Shown piece after piece: positions 1 to 9,205 of a stretch of DNA of 46,493 nt. Below the pieces are notes generated by a model. That model was given only the letters and a program-made list of their open reading frames with translations. It ran no database searches and was not told the DNA's origin. The translations under genes and the position numbers were made by a program. The stretch comes from Bacteroidales bacterium (GTDB lineage Bacteria > Bacteroidota > Bacteroidia > Bacteroidales > PXBB01), in assembly GCA_028698995.1 (NCBI GenBank), contig JAQVVM010000036.1, forward strand, positions 1-46,493, in the 5' to 3' direction. The stretch's first letter is position 1. Each line of letters opens with the position of its first letter.

Positions 1-6
1 AAAAAA

Positions 7-75
7 CTGAAGAAAAACCTCAAAAAATATTTTTTCGATTTTTTCTCAAGGTTTTTATTTGCAATTTTTCTTCAG
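7..75. repeat. AT-rich inverted repeat at the window edge
   Basis: CTGAAGAAAAA at 7-17 is perfectly complementary to TTTTTCTTCAG at 65-75, and inside it AAAAACCT (13-20) can pair with AGGTTTTT (49-56). It could be the terminator of a gene to the left of the window or a fold in the leader of the EamA gene that follows. It has no GC-rich stem followed by a T-run, so terminator function is uncertain. Confidence 0.4.
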
Positions 76-140
76 GAAAATCAAAAAGAAGTTTTAATTT
101 TGGGTTAATAAGGAGCGACTAAATAATATCAAAATATATC

Positions 141-1007
141 ATGCTTTGGCTTCCTCTTTCTTTCTTAACGGCTCTTTTCGAATCGTTGAAGGATGTAGTC
201 GGCAAGAAGAATCTAACTGATAAAAATGTTTTTGTTGTGGCATTTGCATTGCGTCTTTTTGCATTGCCCTTTTTATTGCCAATCCTTTTCTTTATTGAAA
301 TCCCTGAGCTTAATTCGACATTTTTTGTTGCAATTTTCGTTGGAGCCTTACTTAATGTTTTTATAACGGTTCTCTATATGAGGGCTATACAAATTTCGGA
401 TTTATCTATTACAGCTCCCATGGTTATTTTTACACCTTTATTCCTGCTTATAACTTCCCCGATATTACTTGGCGAATTTCCCAATGGGTGGGGTTTGCTT
501 GGCATTTTTTTAATTGTTTTTGGTGCTCTTTTAATGCATAGGGATGCAAGTAAAAATGGTTTCTTTGCTCCATTTAAAGCCATGCTTTCAAAAAGAGGTC
601 CCCGTTACATGCTTCTGGTTGCATTTTTGTGGAGCCTCACGGCCAATATTGATAAAATTTGTATAAACAATTCATCTCCAATGTTTTATGTGGTGTTTAT
701 GAGTTCTTTATTAACAGTACTTATGATTCCGATGGTAATAATAATGGCAGGTAACAAAATGAATCAATTAAAACAAATAAAATCCCTTGCCCCCATAGGG
801 ATTTTTACAGCCGCTACACTAATTTTTCAGATGTGGGCTGTGAGTCTTACCCTTGTTACTTATGTTATAGCCATTAAAAGGTCAAGTGCACTTTTAAGTG
901 TTCTTTGGGGTTATTTGATTTTTAAAGAAAAAGATATCAGGAGTCGTCTTGTAGGAACTGCCATCATGTTTATTGGGGTACTTGTTATTGCTTTACTTGG
1001 AACATAA
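141..1007 (+). CDS. EamA/DMT-family transporter
   Basis: This 288-residue integral membrane protein has about ten hydrophobic segments arranged as two similar five-helix halves, the layout of drug/metabolite transporters of the EamA type. The second half begins near residue 150, and the C-terminus shows the usual SALLSVLWGYLIFKEK stretch, where a short acidic/basic turn follows helix nine. Members export small metabolites or amino acids through the inner membrane; the substrate cannot be told from the sequence. The gene stands alone and converges on the choice-of-anchor-L gene only 36 bases away. A second, distinct EamA gene lies at 35504-36379. The family is clear and the specific role is not. 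Confidence 0.85.
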   Translation: MLWLPLSFLTALFESLKDVVGKKNLTDKNVFVVAFALRLFALPFLLPILFFIEIPELNSTFFVAIFVGALLNVFITVLYMRAIQISDLSITAPMVIFTPLFLLITSPILLGEFPNGWGLLGIFLIVFGALLMHRDASKNGFFAPFKAMLSKRGPRYMLLVAFLWSLTANIDKICINNSSPMFYVVFMSSLLTVLMIPMVIIMAGNKMNQLKQIKSLAPIGIFTAATLIFQMWAVSLTLVTYVIAIKRSSALLSVLWGYLIFKEKDIRSRLVGTAIMFIGVLVIALLGT

Positions 1008-1043
1008 ACAAGCTAAAAATGAATAGGGAAAATAGGTATTACA

Positions 1044-3401
1044 CTACAACAAATTAACTACCCCGGTATGGCGGTATAGTTTTACATCCCATTTGAAGTT
1101 TTTAAGTAATATAATCCAAGTATAGCTACCTTCAGGACAAGGGTTTCCTGTCTGCATCGAACTGCCATCCCATAAATTGTTGATATCATAGCTCCTAAAC
1201 TGAAGTTTTCCCCAACGGTCATATATGGACATTTCAAAAAAATCATTGTTTAATCCCAGTCCTTCAGGACCAAAATAATCGTTTAAGCCATCTCTGTTTG
1301 GTGTGAATGCTGAAGGGACATAAAAAGTAACATCTTCGTTAATAATTACTTCATTGCTTGTTGAATCAATACAGTTAAATGCATCCTGAACAATAAGCCA
1401 GACCTGATAAACCCCTGATGTTTGATAACTGTGAACAGGATTGGTTTCGTTACTCACAATGCCATCATCAAAATTCCAGAAAGACTGAATCGAATTTGAA
1501 GAGAAATTGTAAAATGTAATGTCATTCCCAATAACACTTACAGAAGGATCTGAAATAAAAGAAGCTGTGGGCTTAGGATGCTCACCAACATGAACACTTG
1601 CTGTTCCTGTACAACCTACGGCATCTGTTACTGATACCACATATTGGCCATGTGTTACATTCTGAAGAAAGGGTGATGTCTGCTCAGGTGAAGAACTCCA
1701 AAGATATGAATAGGGTTCAGTCCCACCGCTGGCATAAATAGAAGCTGAACCGTCTGCTTGTCCGCAATGGGAATCATTTACCGTGCCTAATCCAACTGAA
1801 ACACTCTGGTTGTTATGGATTATAACATCAGCAGTTGCAGTACAGACTCCACAGGAAACAGTTACTGAGTAATTGCCTGCTGCCAGGTTGTTTATTGTTG
1901 CTGTTGTTGATGGCGGAGAGGTGTTCCATAGAAATGTAGGCCCCCCTGAACAATCTCCTGTGGCAACAGCAGAGGCCGTGCCGTTTGACTGTCCGCATAA
2001 TTCATCTGTAGAAGTCGTGCTTAAGGCTATTGAATGAACTGTCACAATAATATCAGATGTTGCTGAAAGTGCACAGTTGTCCGTAACTGTGACTATATAG
2101 GTTGTGGTTGTTGTAGGAGAAACGTTAATGGAATTGCTCCCAGAAGCACCATTGCTCCATGAATATGAAACAGGTGTACTGCCTCCACTGACATTGGATA
2201 AAAGTGTTGTGGATGTTCCTATGCAAATTGCTGTGTCATTACTAGTTGACACCTGCATGGGAAAATAATCTGAAATATTGATGGTACTTGTTTGTGGTGT
2301 GCAACCGCTTGTGTAAGTAATAGAAACTGTTTCGTTGCCTTCCGCCTGACCATCAATAAGGGGATTAATGATAATTGCAGCAGAATCCTGTCCTACTGGG
2401 ATTGTGATACTGCCTGGAACAAAAGAATAATCAGTTCCGTTTATGGCACTACCTCCCAGAACATAATTTATTGTATAAGGTGTGCTTGCTGGAGAGGAGA
2501 GTTTAAATGAAAAAATTCCCTGAGAGCAACCTTCTGTTGCTGTATTTGAAGAAGTGTTCGAGTAGGATGAGGTAATCAGATATGAATCGGAAACGAAACT
2601 GTTGGCTTCAAGAAAAACAGACGAATCATACAATCCGTTGTAACCATCAGCCACTGCAATTTTAATATGATATGTCTGGCATGGTATGACTTTACACCAG
2701 GCAGTTAATGGTTTTGTGAAACCATTAAAGGCTATATTTGTTCCTCCTGCAGCTATATTATTTACATAATAATTGGAATAAGATAATGAAGTACAGCCAG
2801 ATGGGTTGTAACTTCCACCCGGAGTTCCACTGTTGACACTATTGACTGATACAGGAAGATTTGTACCCGGAATACGTGCTATATTAAAATCATTATAATT
2901 GCCACCGGTAGGATTAGGCCCTGTAACAAAAAATGCAAAAACATCATTATATTGTGAGCAAACATAGTTTGGATATTCCTCTGAACCAAACACATAGCGA
3001 AACTTAACAGTGTCAGACATGGGAATAAAGTCAAATTCCAATATGCAGGCATCGTAGGTTTGACAGCCATTATTAATGGCATCTAAGTCGGCATCGCCGG
3101 GAAGTCCCAAATTATTGCTCATTAAATAACTAACCGGATTCAGTATCAGGTTAGCAGGGCAAGTTGATAGAACGATGCCATTGTTCAACCCCAAATTAGT
3201 TGAATTGCCATTAGTAAAAGTTGCCCTTGAAGCAGAACCCCCTGCATAAGAAATGTTCGAGGTTGTAATGCCACCGCCTATCAGGGTGTTTTGAACCAGT
3301 TGTGAAGGGGTAGGGCCTGTATTCAAAACCAACTGACAGAAAAGCTGTGAGCTGCTTATGATAAAGATTATAATTAATAAATAATTTCTAAAAAAATTCA
3401 C
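1044..3401 (-). CDS. Choice-of-anchor L domain protein with type B T9SS sorting domain
   Basis: This is a secreted 785-residue surface protein. A signal peptide (about 1-22) is followed by a choice-of-anchor L domain (about 25-270) recognised from LGLNNGIVLSTC, FDFIPMSDTVKFRYVFGSEE and the repeated asparagine/glycine-rich turns. Next come a Calx-beta-like segment (about 290-380), Ig/SprB-like repeats with SYSWSNGASG and SYLWSSSPEQ motifs (380-610), and a PKD domain (about 610-690, SFWNFDDGIVSNETNP). The last 90 residues are a gliding-motility-associated C-terminal domain (VPSAFTPNRDGLNDYF, then YDRWGKLQF), which directs type IX secretion and attachment. Such proteins are usually adhesins. It is transcribed alone and a TAnnTTTG box lies 18 bases upstream. 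Confidence 0.92.
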   Translation of the reverse strand: MNFFRNYLLIIIFIISSSQLFCQLVLNTGPTPSQLVQNTLIGGGITTSNISYAGGSASRATFTNGNSTNLGLNNGIVLSTCPANLILNPVSYLMSNNLGLPGDADLDAINNGCQTYDACILEFDFIPMSDTVKFRYVFGSEEYPNYVCSQYNDVFAFFVTGPNPTGGNYNDFNIARIPGTNLPVSVNSVNSGTPGGSYNPSGCTSLSYSNYYVNNIAAGGTNIAFNGFTKPLTAWCKVIPCQTYHIKIAVADGYNGLYDSSVFLEANSFVSDSYLITSSYSNTSSNTATEGCSQGIFSFKLSSPASTPYTINYVLGGSAINGTDYSFVPGSITIPVGQDSAAIIINPLIDGQAEGNETVSITYTSGCTPQTSTINISDYFPMQVSTSNDTAICIGTSTTLLSNVSGGSTPVSYSWSNGASGSNSINVSPTTTTTYIVTVTDNCALSATSDIIVTVHSIALSTTSTDELCGQSNGTASAVATGDCSGGPTFLWNTSPPSTTATINNLAAGNYSVTVSCGVCTATADVIIHNNQSVSVGLGTVNDSHCGQADGSASIYASGGTEPYSYLWSSSPEQTSPFLQNVTHGQYVVSVTDAVGCTGTASVHVGEHPKPTASFISDPSVSVIGNDITFYNFSSNSIQSFWNFDDGIVSNETNPVHSYQTSGVYQVWLIVQDAFNCIDSTSNEVIINEDVTFYVPSAFTPNRDGLNDYFGPEGLGLNNDFFEMSIYDRWGKLQFRSYDINNLWDGSSMQTGNPCPEGSYTWIILLKNFKWDVKLYRHTGVVNLL

Positions 3402-3418
3402 TGCTTCAAAAATTTTTG

Positions 3419-3426
3419 CAAAGGTA
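3419..3426 (-). promoter_or_regulatory. Candidate -7 box for the choice-of-anchor L gene
   Basis: On the minus strand this reads TACCTTTG, matching the Bacteroidota -7 consensus TAnnTTTG, 18 bases ahead of the ATG at 3401. I see no TTG at the expected -33 spacing, so the assignment is tentative. Confidence 0.4.
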
Positions 3427-3632
3427 AGGTTTTAATTCACTTGAAGACAGGATAGTTTTATATAACTTTATCATTTAACAATTTATATTGAAGTGATATT
3501 TATTTACCTGTTTTTAAATAACAGCAAGTTTACTCCTTATTAAAACCGTAAAGAGGTAAGGCGCATTTTTTTGAAAATAATTGCTTTCTATTAATAAAAT
3601 TAACATAAATTAGCCAAATTAATAATATACAA

Positions 3633-3640
3633 TAGATTTG
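3633..3640 (+). promoter_or_regulatory. Candidate -7 box for the hsd operon
   Basis: TAGATTTG fits the Bacteroidota TAnnTTTG box and lies 34 bases ahead of the hsdR ATG. TTAG sits 19 bases upstream (3610-3613), one base off the TTTG -33 element. The rest of the 3402-3674 gap is AT-rich and shows no gene. Confidence 0.42.
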
Positions 3641-3674
3641 AAACTATTGAAATGTGTTTTTTTAGAATATAAAA

Positions 3675-6071
3675 ATGACAGATAAAAAAAAATTATCAGA
3701 AAGGGACATTTGTACCAAGTTCATTACTCCTGCAATTGAAAAATCAGGATGGGATAAGCAAACACAATTATTGGAAGAAGTTTCTTTTACGGATGGTAAA
3801 ATTTATGTTCGTGGTAAACTGACTGCAAGAGGAAAACAAAAAAGAGCAGATTACATTTTATATTACAAACCAAATATTCCCATTGCAATTGTTGAAGCTA
3901 AAGACAACAATCATTCGGTAAGAGCTGGTATTCAACAAGCACTTGACTATGCAAGAATACTTGACATCCCTTGTGTGTTTAGTAGTAATGGAGATGGCTT
4001 TCTTTTTCACGACCGTACAGAAACTAATGAAAATATTGAAACTGAAATTGGAATAGACAACTTCCCCTCTCCTTCACAACTCTGGGAAAAGTATAAAAAA
4101 TACAAAGCCATTGCAACACCTGCAGTTGAAAAAATTGCTTCGCAGCCCTATTACTTCGACGGAACAGGAAGACGCCCCAGATACTACCAGCAAATTGCAA
4201 TAAACAGAACTGTTGAAGCCATTGCCAACGGTCAAAACAGAATTCTGTTAGTTATGGCAACTGGTACTGGGAAAACATATACAGCCTTTCAAATAATACA
4301 CCGCCTCTGGAAAAGTGGTACAAAAAAACGTATCCTCTTTTTGGCTGACAGAAACGTATTAATTGACCAGACACGCAGAGGCGACTTTAAGCACTTCAAG
4401 GATAAAATGACTGTAGTAAAACACAGGCAAATAGATAAAAGTTATGAAGTTTATTTAGCTCTTTATCAAGGATTGTCCGGTTCAGACGAAGAAGCAAATG
4501 TTTACAAACAGTTTACTCCTGAGTTTTTCGATTTAATTGTAGTGGATGAGTGTCATCGTGGTAGTGCAAGAGAAGATAGTGCATGGAGAGAAATTTTACA
4601 ATATTTCAAAAATGCAACTCAAATCGGTTTAACTGCCACGCCAAGAGAAACAGACACAATAAGTAATATTGATTATTTTAATGAACCAATATACACCTAC
4701 TCTTTAAAACAGGGTATTGACGATGGTTTCCTTGCTCCTTATCGTGTGATTAGAGTTGGGTTAAATATTGACTTAGAAGGTTGGCGCCCTGTAGATGGCA
4801 AATTAGATAAAGATGGAAATCCTGTTGAAGACAGAATCTACAACCGTAGAGATTTTGAACGTACTTTGGTAATTGATGAACGCTCCGACACAGTTGCAAA
4901 AAAACTTACTGAATTTTTAAAAGGGTTTGACCGCTATGCAAAAACTATTGTTTTTTGTGCCGACATTGACCATGCTGAACGCATGCGCTCCGCATTGCAA
5001 CGCCACAATGCAGATTTAGCAGCCAATAATTATAAATACATCATGCAGATTACCGGCGACAATGACGAAGGTAAACGTGAATTAGACAACTTTATTGATC
5101 CTGAAGAAAAGTTTCCTGTTATAGCAACCACTTCCGAATTAATGACTACCGGCGTTGATGCCCAAACCTGTAAAGTTATTGTGCTGGACACTAATATAAA
5201 TTCAATGACCAAGTTCAAGCAGATTATTGGACGAGGCACAAGAATTAATGAAGAATACGGAAAACTGTTTTTTACCATACTGGATTTTAGAAATGCTACC
5301 GATTTATTTGCAGACCCCGACTTTGATGGAGAACCAATAAGGATAAAACAAGTTACAGGGGAAACCGATTTAACTGGAATTGTTGACGAAGAAGAAACCG
5401 ATACAACTACAATAATTGATGAAGACAGCGGAGATGAAGTTGAAATTATTAAACCAACAATAAGATACCCCAAATCACCTGATACAGAAACCGAAGTTAG
5501 AGAACCACGACAAAAAGTCTATGTAAACGGCGTTGATGTCTCTGTTTTGGTTAGTCGTGAATTATACTTCGACCAACACGGAAAGCCAATTACATCAAGT
5601 TTGAAAGACCACACAAAAGAAATTATAAAAGGTCACTTCGCCTCGCTTGATGATTTCTTAAACAAATGGAACAATACCGACCGTAAAGAAGCCATTATTA
5701 AGGAATTGCAAGAACAAGGCGTTCTAGTTGAAGCCTTAATGGAAGCTGTCGAAAAGAAAGTTGACTTGTTTGATTTAATTTGTCATATTGCTTATGACCA
5801 GCCCCCACTAACAAGAAAAGAAAGAGTAAATAACGTAAAAAAACGTAATTACTTTGCCAAGTATGGCGAACAATCAAGGAAAGTTTTGGAGGCATTACTC
5901 GAAAAATACGCAGACGAAGGCATTGAAAACATCGAAAGCATGGAAGTGCTAAGAGTGCAACCCCTTTCAGACTTTGGCTCTCCTACTGAAATAATAAAGG
6001 AATTTGGTAGTAAAGAAAAATATTTGCAAGCCGTTAAAGAATTAGAAAATGAGTTATATAAATCAGCATAA
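3675..6071 (+). CDS. hsdR: Type I restriction endonuclease subunit R (HsdR)
   Basis: This 798-residue protein is the motor and nuclease subunit of a type I restriction-modification enzyme, which translocates DNA with ATP and cuts unmodified DNA. The N-terminus carries the PD-(D/E)XK nuclease core: D59, then E74-A-K76 in AIVEAKD. Helicase motifs follow: Walker A ATGTGKT (195-201), motif II DECH (291-294), motif III TATP (320-323) and motif VI QIIGRGTR near residue 518. The C-terminal 200 residues resemble the EcoEI_R_C region that contacts the methylase core. Length fits the shorter EcoEI-type HsdR. It is the first gene of the operon; a hairpin and a four-helix-bundle gene separate it from hsdM. 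All key residues are intact, so it is probably active. Confidence 0.95.
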   Translation: MTDKKKLSERDICTKFITPAIEKSGWDKQTQLLEEVSFTDGKIYVRGKLTARGKQKRADYILYYKPNIPIAIVEAKDNNHSVRAGIQQALDYARILDIPCVFSSNGDGFLFHDRTETNENIETEIGIDNFPSPSQLWEKYKKYKAIATPAVEKIASQPYYFDGTGRRPRYYQQIAINRTVEAIANGQNRILLVMATGTGKTYTAFQIIHRLWKSGTKKRILFLADRNVLIDQTRRGDFKHFKDKMTVVKHRQIDKSYEVYLALYQGLSGSDEEANVYKQFTPEFFDLIVVDECHRGSAREDSAWREILQYFKNATQIGLTATPRETDTISNIDYFNEPIYTYSLKQGIDDGFLAPYRVIRVGLNIDLEGWRPVDGKLDKDGNPVEDRIYNRRDFERTLVIDERSDTVAKKLTEFLKGFDRYAKTIVFCADIDHAERMRSALQRHNADLAANNYKYIMQITGDNDEGKRELDNFIDPEEKFPVIATTSELMTTGVDAQTCKVIVLDTNINSMTKFKQIIGRGTRINEEYGKLFFTILDFRNATDLFADPDFDGEPIRIKQVTGETDLTGIVDEEETDTTTIIDEDSGDEVEIIKPTIRYPKSPDTETEVREPRQKVYVNGVDVSVLVSRELYFDQHGKPITSSLKDHTKEIIKGHFASLDDFLNKWNNTDRKEAIIKELQEQGVLVEALMEAVEKKVDLFDLICHIAYDQPPLTRKERVNNVKKRNYFAKYGEQSRKVLEALLEKYADEGIENIESMEVLRVQPLSDFGSPTEIIKEFGSKEKYLQAVKELENELYKSA

Positions 6072-6079
6072 AATCTTCA

Positions 6080-6135
6080 GGGACTACAGGGACATGTGTG
6101 ACAAGTTCACTTGTCCCGCCTGTCCCTGAAGTCCC
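6080..6135. repeat. 56-bp imperfect palindrome between hsdR and the four-helix-bundle gene
   Basis: Two 27-base arms (6080-6106 and 6109-6135) match at 23 positions around a 2-base centre. The left arm starts GGGACTACAGGGACA and the right arm ends TGTCCCTGAAGTCCC. A shifted register is also possible, because TTCAGGG (6076-6082) can pair with CCCTGAA (6124-6130). It begins 9 bases after the hsdR stop and ends 13 bases before the next ATG, so it could attenuate or process the transcript, or be a REP-like element. No T-run follows, so it is not a plain terminator. Confidence 0.85.
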
Positions 6136-6148
6136 AAAAGTAAGTTAA

Positions 6149-6733
6149 ATGGAAAACAAAAAGCAAAATAACGAAGGATTTATTCCTCAGCATGGAGGAT
6201 ACAGAAACCTGATTACTTACCAGAAATCGGAAATTATATACGATGCCACTGTAATCTTTACTAAAAGGTTTTTTAAAAAATATGACAGAACAATTGACCA
6301 GATGGTGCAGGCTGCAAGAAGTGGGAAGCAAAATATTGCAGAAGCAAGCATGATTTCTGCAACTTCGAAGGAAGCAGAAATTAAACTGACTAGTGTTGCT
6401 CGTGCATCTCTCGAAGAGCTTAAAATTGATTATGAGGATTATTTAAGGACAAACAAACTTGAACTTTGGGGTATAGACCATCGCTTTACTAAGAGATTCA
6501 GAGAGATAAACAAAACTCCAAATGCGACTTATGAAACATACAAAAATGCTATTGAACATGCAGACCCCGGAATTTGTGCTAACTCAATGATTTGCCTAAT
6601 CAATATTGTTACATATCTGCTAAACAAGCAAATTAGATCATTGGAAAAGGCATTTATTGAAGAAGGTGGACTTAGAGAACGTATGACTAAAGCGAGAATT
6701 GAAAAACGAAATAAACCGTATGAGAAAAATTGA
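6149..6733 (+). CDS. Four-helix-bundle protein (suffix-domain type) in the RM operon
   Basis: This 194-residue protein belongs to the four-helix-bundle family related to 23S-rRNA intervening-sequence proteins and the Avd accessory protein of diversity-generating retroelements. The family signature is seen as YQKSEIIYDATVIFTKRF followed by an AARSGKQNIAEAS stretch (about residues 56-68) and an LEELKIDYEDYLR helix. The C-terminal tail (about 120-190), ending in a basic RERMTKARIEKRNK run, fits the four-helix-bundle 'suffix' variant. In Avd the bundle forms a basic pentamer that binds nucleic acid; whether this one does is inference. It sits between hsdR and hsdM in the same direction, 28 bases ahead of hsdM, so it is very likely co-transcribed. 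Its role in restriction is unknown. Confidence 0.85.
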   Translation: MENKKQNNEGFIPQHGGYRNLITYQKSEIIYDATVIFTKRFFKKYDRTIDQMVQAARSGKQNIAEASMISATSKEAEIKLTSVARASLEELKIDYEDYLRTNKLELWGIDHRFTKRFREINKTPNATYETYKNAIEHADPGICANSMICLINIVTYLLNKQIRSLEKAFIEEGGLRERMTKARIEKRNKPYEKN

Positions 6734-6761
6734 AACAGAAATAGAAAAAATATATAATTAA

Positions 6762-8198
6762 ATGAGCAACACATCAGGCATAATAAAAAGTATTCAAAAC
6801 ATCATGTGGCAGGACACCGGACTGAATGGCGATGCCCAACGCATTGAACAGTTAGGTTGGATGCTTTTCTTGAAAATATTTTCCGACAAGGATAAAGAAT
6901 TAGAATTATTAGACGATAATTACAAATCTCCTATTCCTGATAAATTTCATTGGGTTAAACAGAAAGGCAATTGGGCTGGTGACGATGAAGGGATGACAGG
7001 AGACGAGCTATTAGAATTTGTTGACCGCCAGTTATTCCCTGCTTTGCGAAATCTCGATTTAAGCACTGCCAATCAACGGGCTGTAATTGTGCGTGAGGTA
7101 TTTGAAGGCAACAACAACTATATGAAAAGCGGCATCAATATTCGTAAAGTATTGAACAAGCTGAATGAAATTGATTTTAATATTGCCAAAGACCGCCATG
7201 CTTTTGGCGAATTGTACGAAACCATTTTAAAAGATTTGCAAAGTGCCGGAAAAAGTGGTGAGTTTTATACCCCAAGAGCCATTACGCAATTTATAACAGA
7301 AATGATTAATCCTGTATTGGGAGAAAAGATATTAGACCCTGCTTGTGGAACAGGTGGTTATTTAACTTGTGCTATTGAGCATTTAAAGAAACAAGCCAAA
7401 AATGTAGATGACAGAAAAAGCATTGAAGAAAAAATTGCTGGATGGGAATACAAGCCATTGCCTTATTTATTGGCAACAACCAATCTTATACTACACGATA
7501 TTGAAATACCAAACATCAAATTCGGAGATGCTTTAGACCAGCCATTAAGTAACTTTACCGAAAAACACAGGGTACATGTAATCCTTGCCAATCCTCCTTT
7601 TGGTGGTATAGTAGCCAACAACAACGAAACTAATTTTCCTCAAACATACCGCACAAAAGAAAGTGCCGATTTGTTTTTAATTTTAATGATTCACTTACTC
7701 AAACAAGGCGGGCGTGCAGGTATAGTTTTACCCGATGGCAGCTTAACAGGCGATGGGGTAAAACAACGGGTAAGAGAGAAATTGTTAGCCGATTGTAATT
7801 TACACACCATTATCCGTTTGCCCAATTCTGTGTTTCAACCCTATGCCACTGTGGCTACCAACCTTTTATTCTTTGAAAAAGGCAATCCCACCAAAGAAGT
7901 CTGGTATTACGAACACCGCTTACCCGTAGGGCAAAAAGCTTATAATAAAACCAAACCCATACAATACAAAGAATTTGAACCTATTAAGAAATGGTGGAAC
8001 AATAGAAAAGAAAGTGAAATATGTTGGAAAGTCCCCATTAAAACCATTATTGACCGCAACTACGATTTGGATATTAAAAACCCAACCAAAAAAGAAGAAG
8101 AACAGGAATACAGCAGTGCTGAGCTGATGCAGATGCTACAAGATTCTTTTGAGAAAAGCAACCAACTGTTAAACCAATTAAAGGAGGCTGTGAAATGA
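6762..8198 (+). CDS. hsdM: Type I DNA methyltransferase subunit M (HsdM)
   Basis: This 478-residue subunit transfers a methyl group from S-adenosylmethionine to adenine N6 at the site chosen by HsdS. An N-terminal HsdM_N helical domain (about 5-145) precedes the N6_Mtase domain. AdoMet-binding motif I is DPACGTGGYL at 192-201 and the catalytic motif IV is NPPF at 277-280. The GKSGEFYTPRAI segment just before motif I is typical of type I methylases. Length is close to the family norm. The last four bases (ATGA) overlap the start of the next gene, indicating translational coupling. All methylase residues are intact. Confidence 0.95.
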   Translation: MSNTSGIIKSIQNIMWQDTGLNGDAQRIEQLGWMLFLKIFSDKDKELELLDDNYKSPIPDKFHWVKQKGNWAGDDEGMTGDELLEFVDRQLFPALRNLDLSTANQRAVIVREVFEGNNNYMKSGINIRKVLNKLNEIDFNIAKDRHAFGELYETILKDLQSAGKSGEFYTPRAITQFITEMINPVLGEKILDPACGTGGYLTCAIEHLKKQAKNVDDRKSIEEKIAGWEYKPLPYLLATTNLILHDIEIPNIKFGDALDQPLSNFTEKHRVHVILANPPFGGIVANNNETNFPQTYRTKESADLFLILMIHLLKQGGRAGIVLPDGSLTGDGVKQRVREKLLADCNLHTIIRLPNSVFQPYATVATNLLFFEKGNPTKEVWYYEHRLPVGQKAYNKTKPIQYKEFEPIKKWWNNRKESEICWKVPIKTIIDRNYDLDIKNPTKKEEEQEYSSAELMQMLQDSFEKSNQLLNQLKEAVK

Positions 8199-9193
8199 AA
8201 ATACAACGACAGTTTAATGACATCATCCTTCTTATCAAAGATGCCCGTTATAAAGCATTTAAAGCAGTAAATACCCACCTTATTGACTTGTATTGGGAAA
8301 TAGGATGCTACATTAGCAATAGGACAGTTACAGAAGGATGGGGTAAATCAACCGTGCAAGAATTGGCAGCATTTATTGCAAGGCAAGAACCCGATTTAAA
8401 AGGGTTTTCGGATAAAAACCTCTGGCGGATGAAACAATTTTATGAGACCTATAAGGACACGCCAAAACTCTCACCGCTGGTGAGAGAAATCAGTTGGACA
8501 CATAATCTTATAATTTTAAGCAAAACCCAATCGGCAGAAGAGCGAGAATATTATTTACACTTATGTTTTGCCGAAAAATTTACAAAGCGAGAACTTGAAC
8601 GACAAATTAATGCTTCCTTGTATGAGAGAACTATGATTGGCAATCAAAAACTCTCAGCACTGCTGAGAGAATTTCCGGCACAGACAGAGAATGTGTTTAA
8701 AGAAACATACGTGCTCGACTTTCTGAATCTGCCGGAACCACATTTCGAAGCTGATTTACAAAAACAACTAATAAGTCAGATGAAAAAATTTATCATTGAA
8801 TTGGGGAAAGATTTTCTTTTTATGGATGATGAATTTCGCTTACAGGTAGGCAATAAGGACTTCACAGCAGATTTGCTTTTTTATCACAGGGGATTACAGT
8901 GTTTGGTGGCTTTTGAACTAAAAACTATTGAATTTGAGCCAGAGCATCTCGGTAAAATTAATTTCTATTTAGAGGCACTGGACAGGGATGTAAAGAAACC
9001 CCACGAAAACCCAAGCATTGGTATTTTACTTTGCAAAACTAAAAACGAAGAGGTGGTGGAATATGCCCTGAGCAGAAGTTTATCGCCCACCCTTATAAGC
9101 CAATATACAACCGTGCTGCCCGATAAAAAACTCCTGCGGGCTAAACTAAACGAGTTTTACGAATTGTATTCAAATTCTGAAAATGAAGAATAA
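8195..9193 (+). CDS. YhcG/DUF1016 family PD-(D/E)XK nuclease-domain protein
   Basis: This 332-residue protein has the two-part structure of the YhcG family. The N-terminal DUF1016 helical half (about 5-160) includes YWEIGCYISN and ISWTHNLIIL. The C-terminal PD-(D/E)XK half (about 170-325) has VFKETYVLDFLNLPE, a putative active site D226 and E241-L-K243 in FELKT. Members are common in type I RM loci and other defense islands; a DNA-cleaving role is inferred from the fold. It overlaps hsdM by four bases and ends 12 bases before hsdS, so it is an integral operon member. The reading frame contains two matching palindromes at 8468-8486 and 8651-8669. Confidence 0.9.
   Translation: MKIQRQFNDIILLIKDARYKAFKAVNTHLIDLYWEIGCYISNRTVTEGWGKSTVQELAAFIARQEPDLKGFSDKNLWRMKQFYETYKDTPKLSPLVREISWTHNLIILSKTQSAEEREYYLHLCFAEKFTKRELERQINASLYERTMIGNQKLSALLREFPAQTENVFKETYVLDFLNLPEPHFEADLQKQLISQMKKFIIELGKDFLFMDDEFRLQVGNKDFTADLLFYHRGLQCLVAFELKTIEFEPEHLGKINFYLEALDRDVKKPHENPSIGILLCKTKNEEVVEYALSRSLSPTLISQYTTVLPDKKLLRAKLNEFYELYSNSENEE
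8468..8486. repeat. Small palindrome 1 inside the YhcG-family gene
   Basis: CTCTCACC and GGTGAGAG form an 8-bp stem with a 3-base loop. It encodes LSPLVRE and closely resembles the palindrome at 8651-8669 in sequence, frame and flanks. Confidence 0.6.
8651..8669. repeat. Small palindrome 2 inside the YhcG-family gene
   Basis: CTCTCAGC and GCTGAGAG form an 8-bp stem with a 3-base loop. It encodes LSALLRE, 183 bases (61 codons) after its partner and in the same frame. The compensating changes in both arms (ACC/GGT versus AGC/GCT) keep the stem. Confidence 0.6.
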
Positions 9194-9205
9194 AAAGAGC
9201 AGCAA

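Noticed and set aside
1044..3401. Gliding-motility machinery gene (sprB)
   Set aside because: Only the sorting domain and some repeats resemble SprB; the choice-of-anchor L domain and 785-residue length do not fit the giant adhesin.
5030..5473. 147-codon frame opposite hsdR
   Set aside because: Antisense to the helicase region; its serine/valine-rich peptide is what the codons of the real gene give in reverse.
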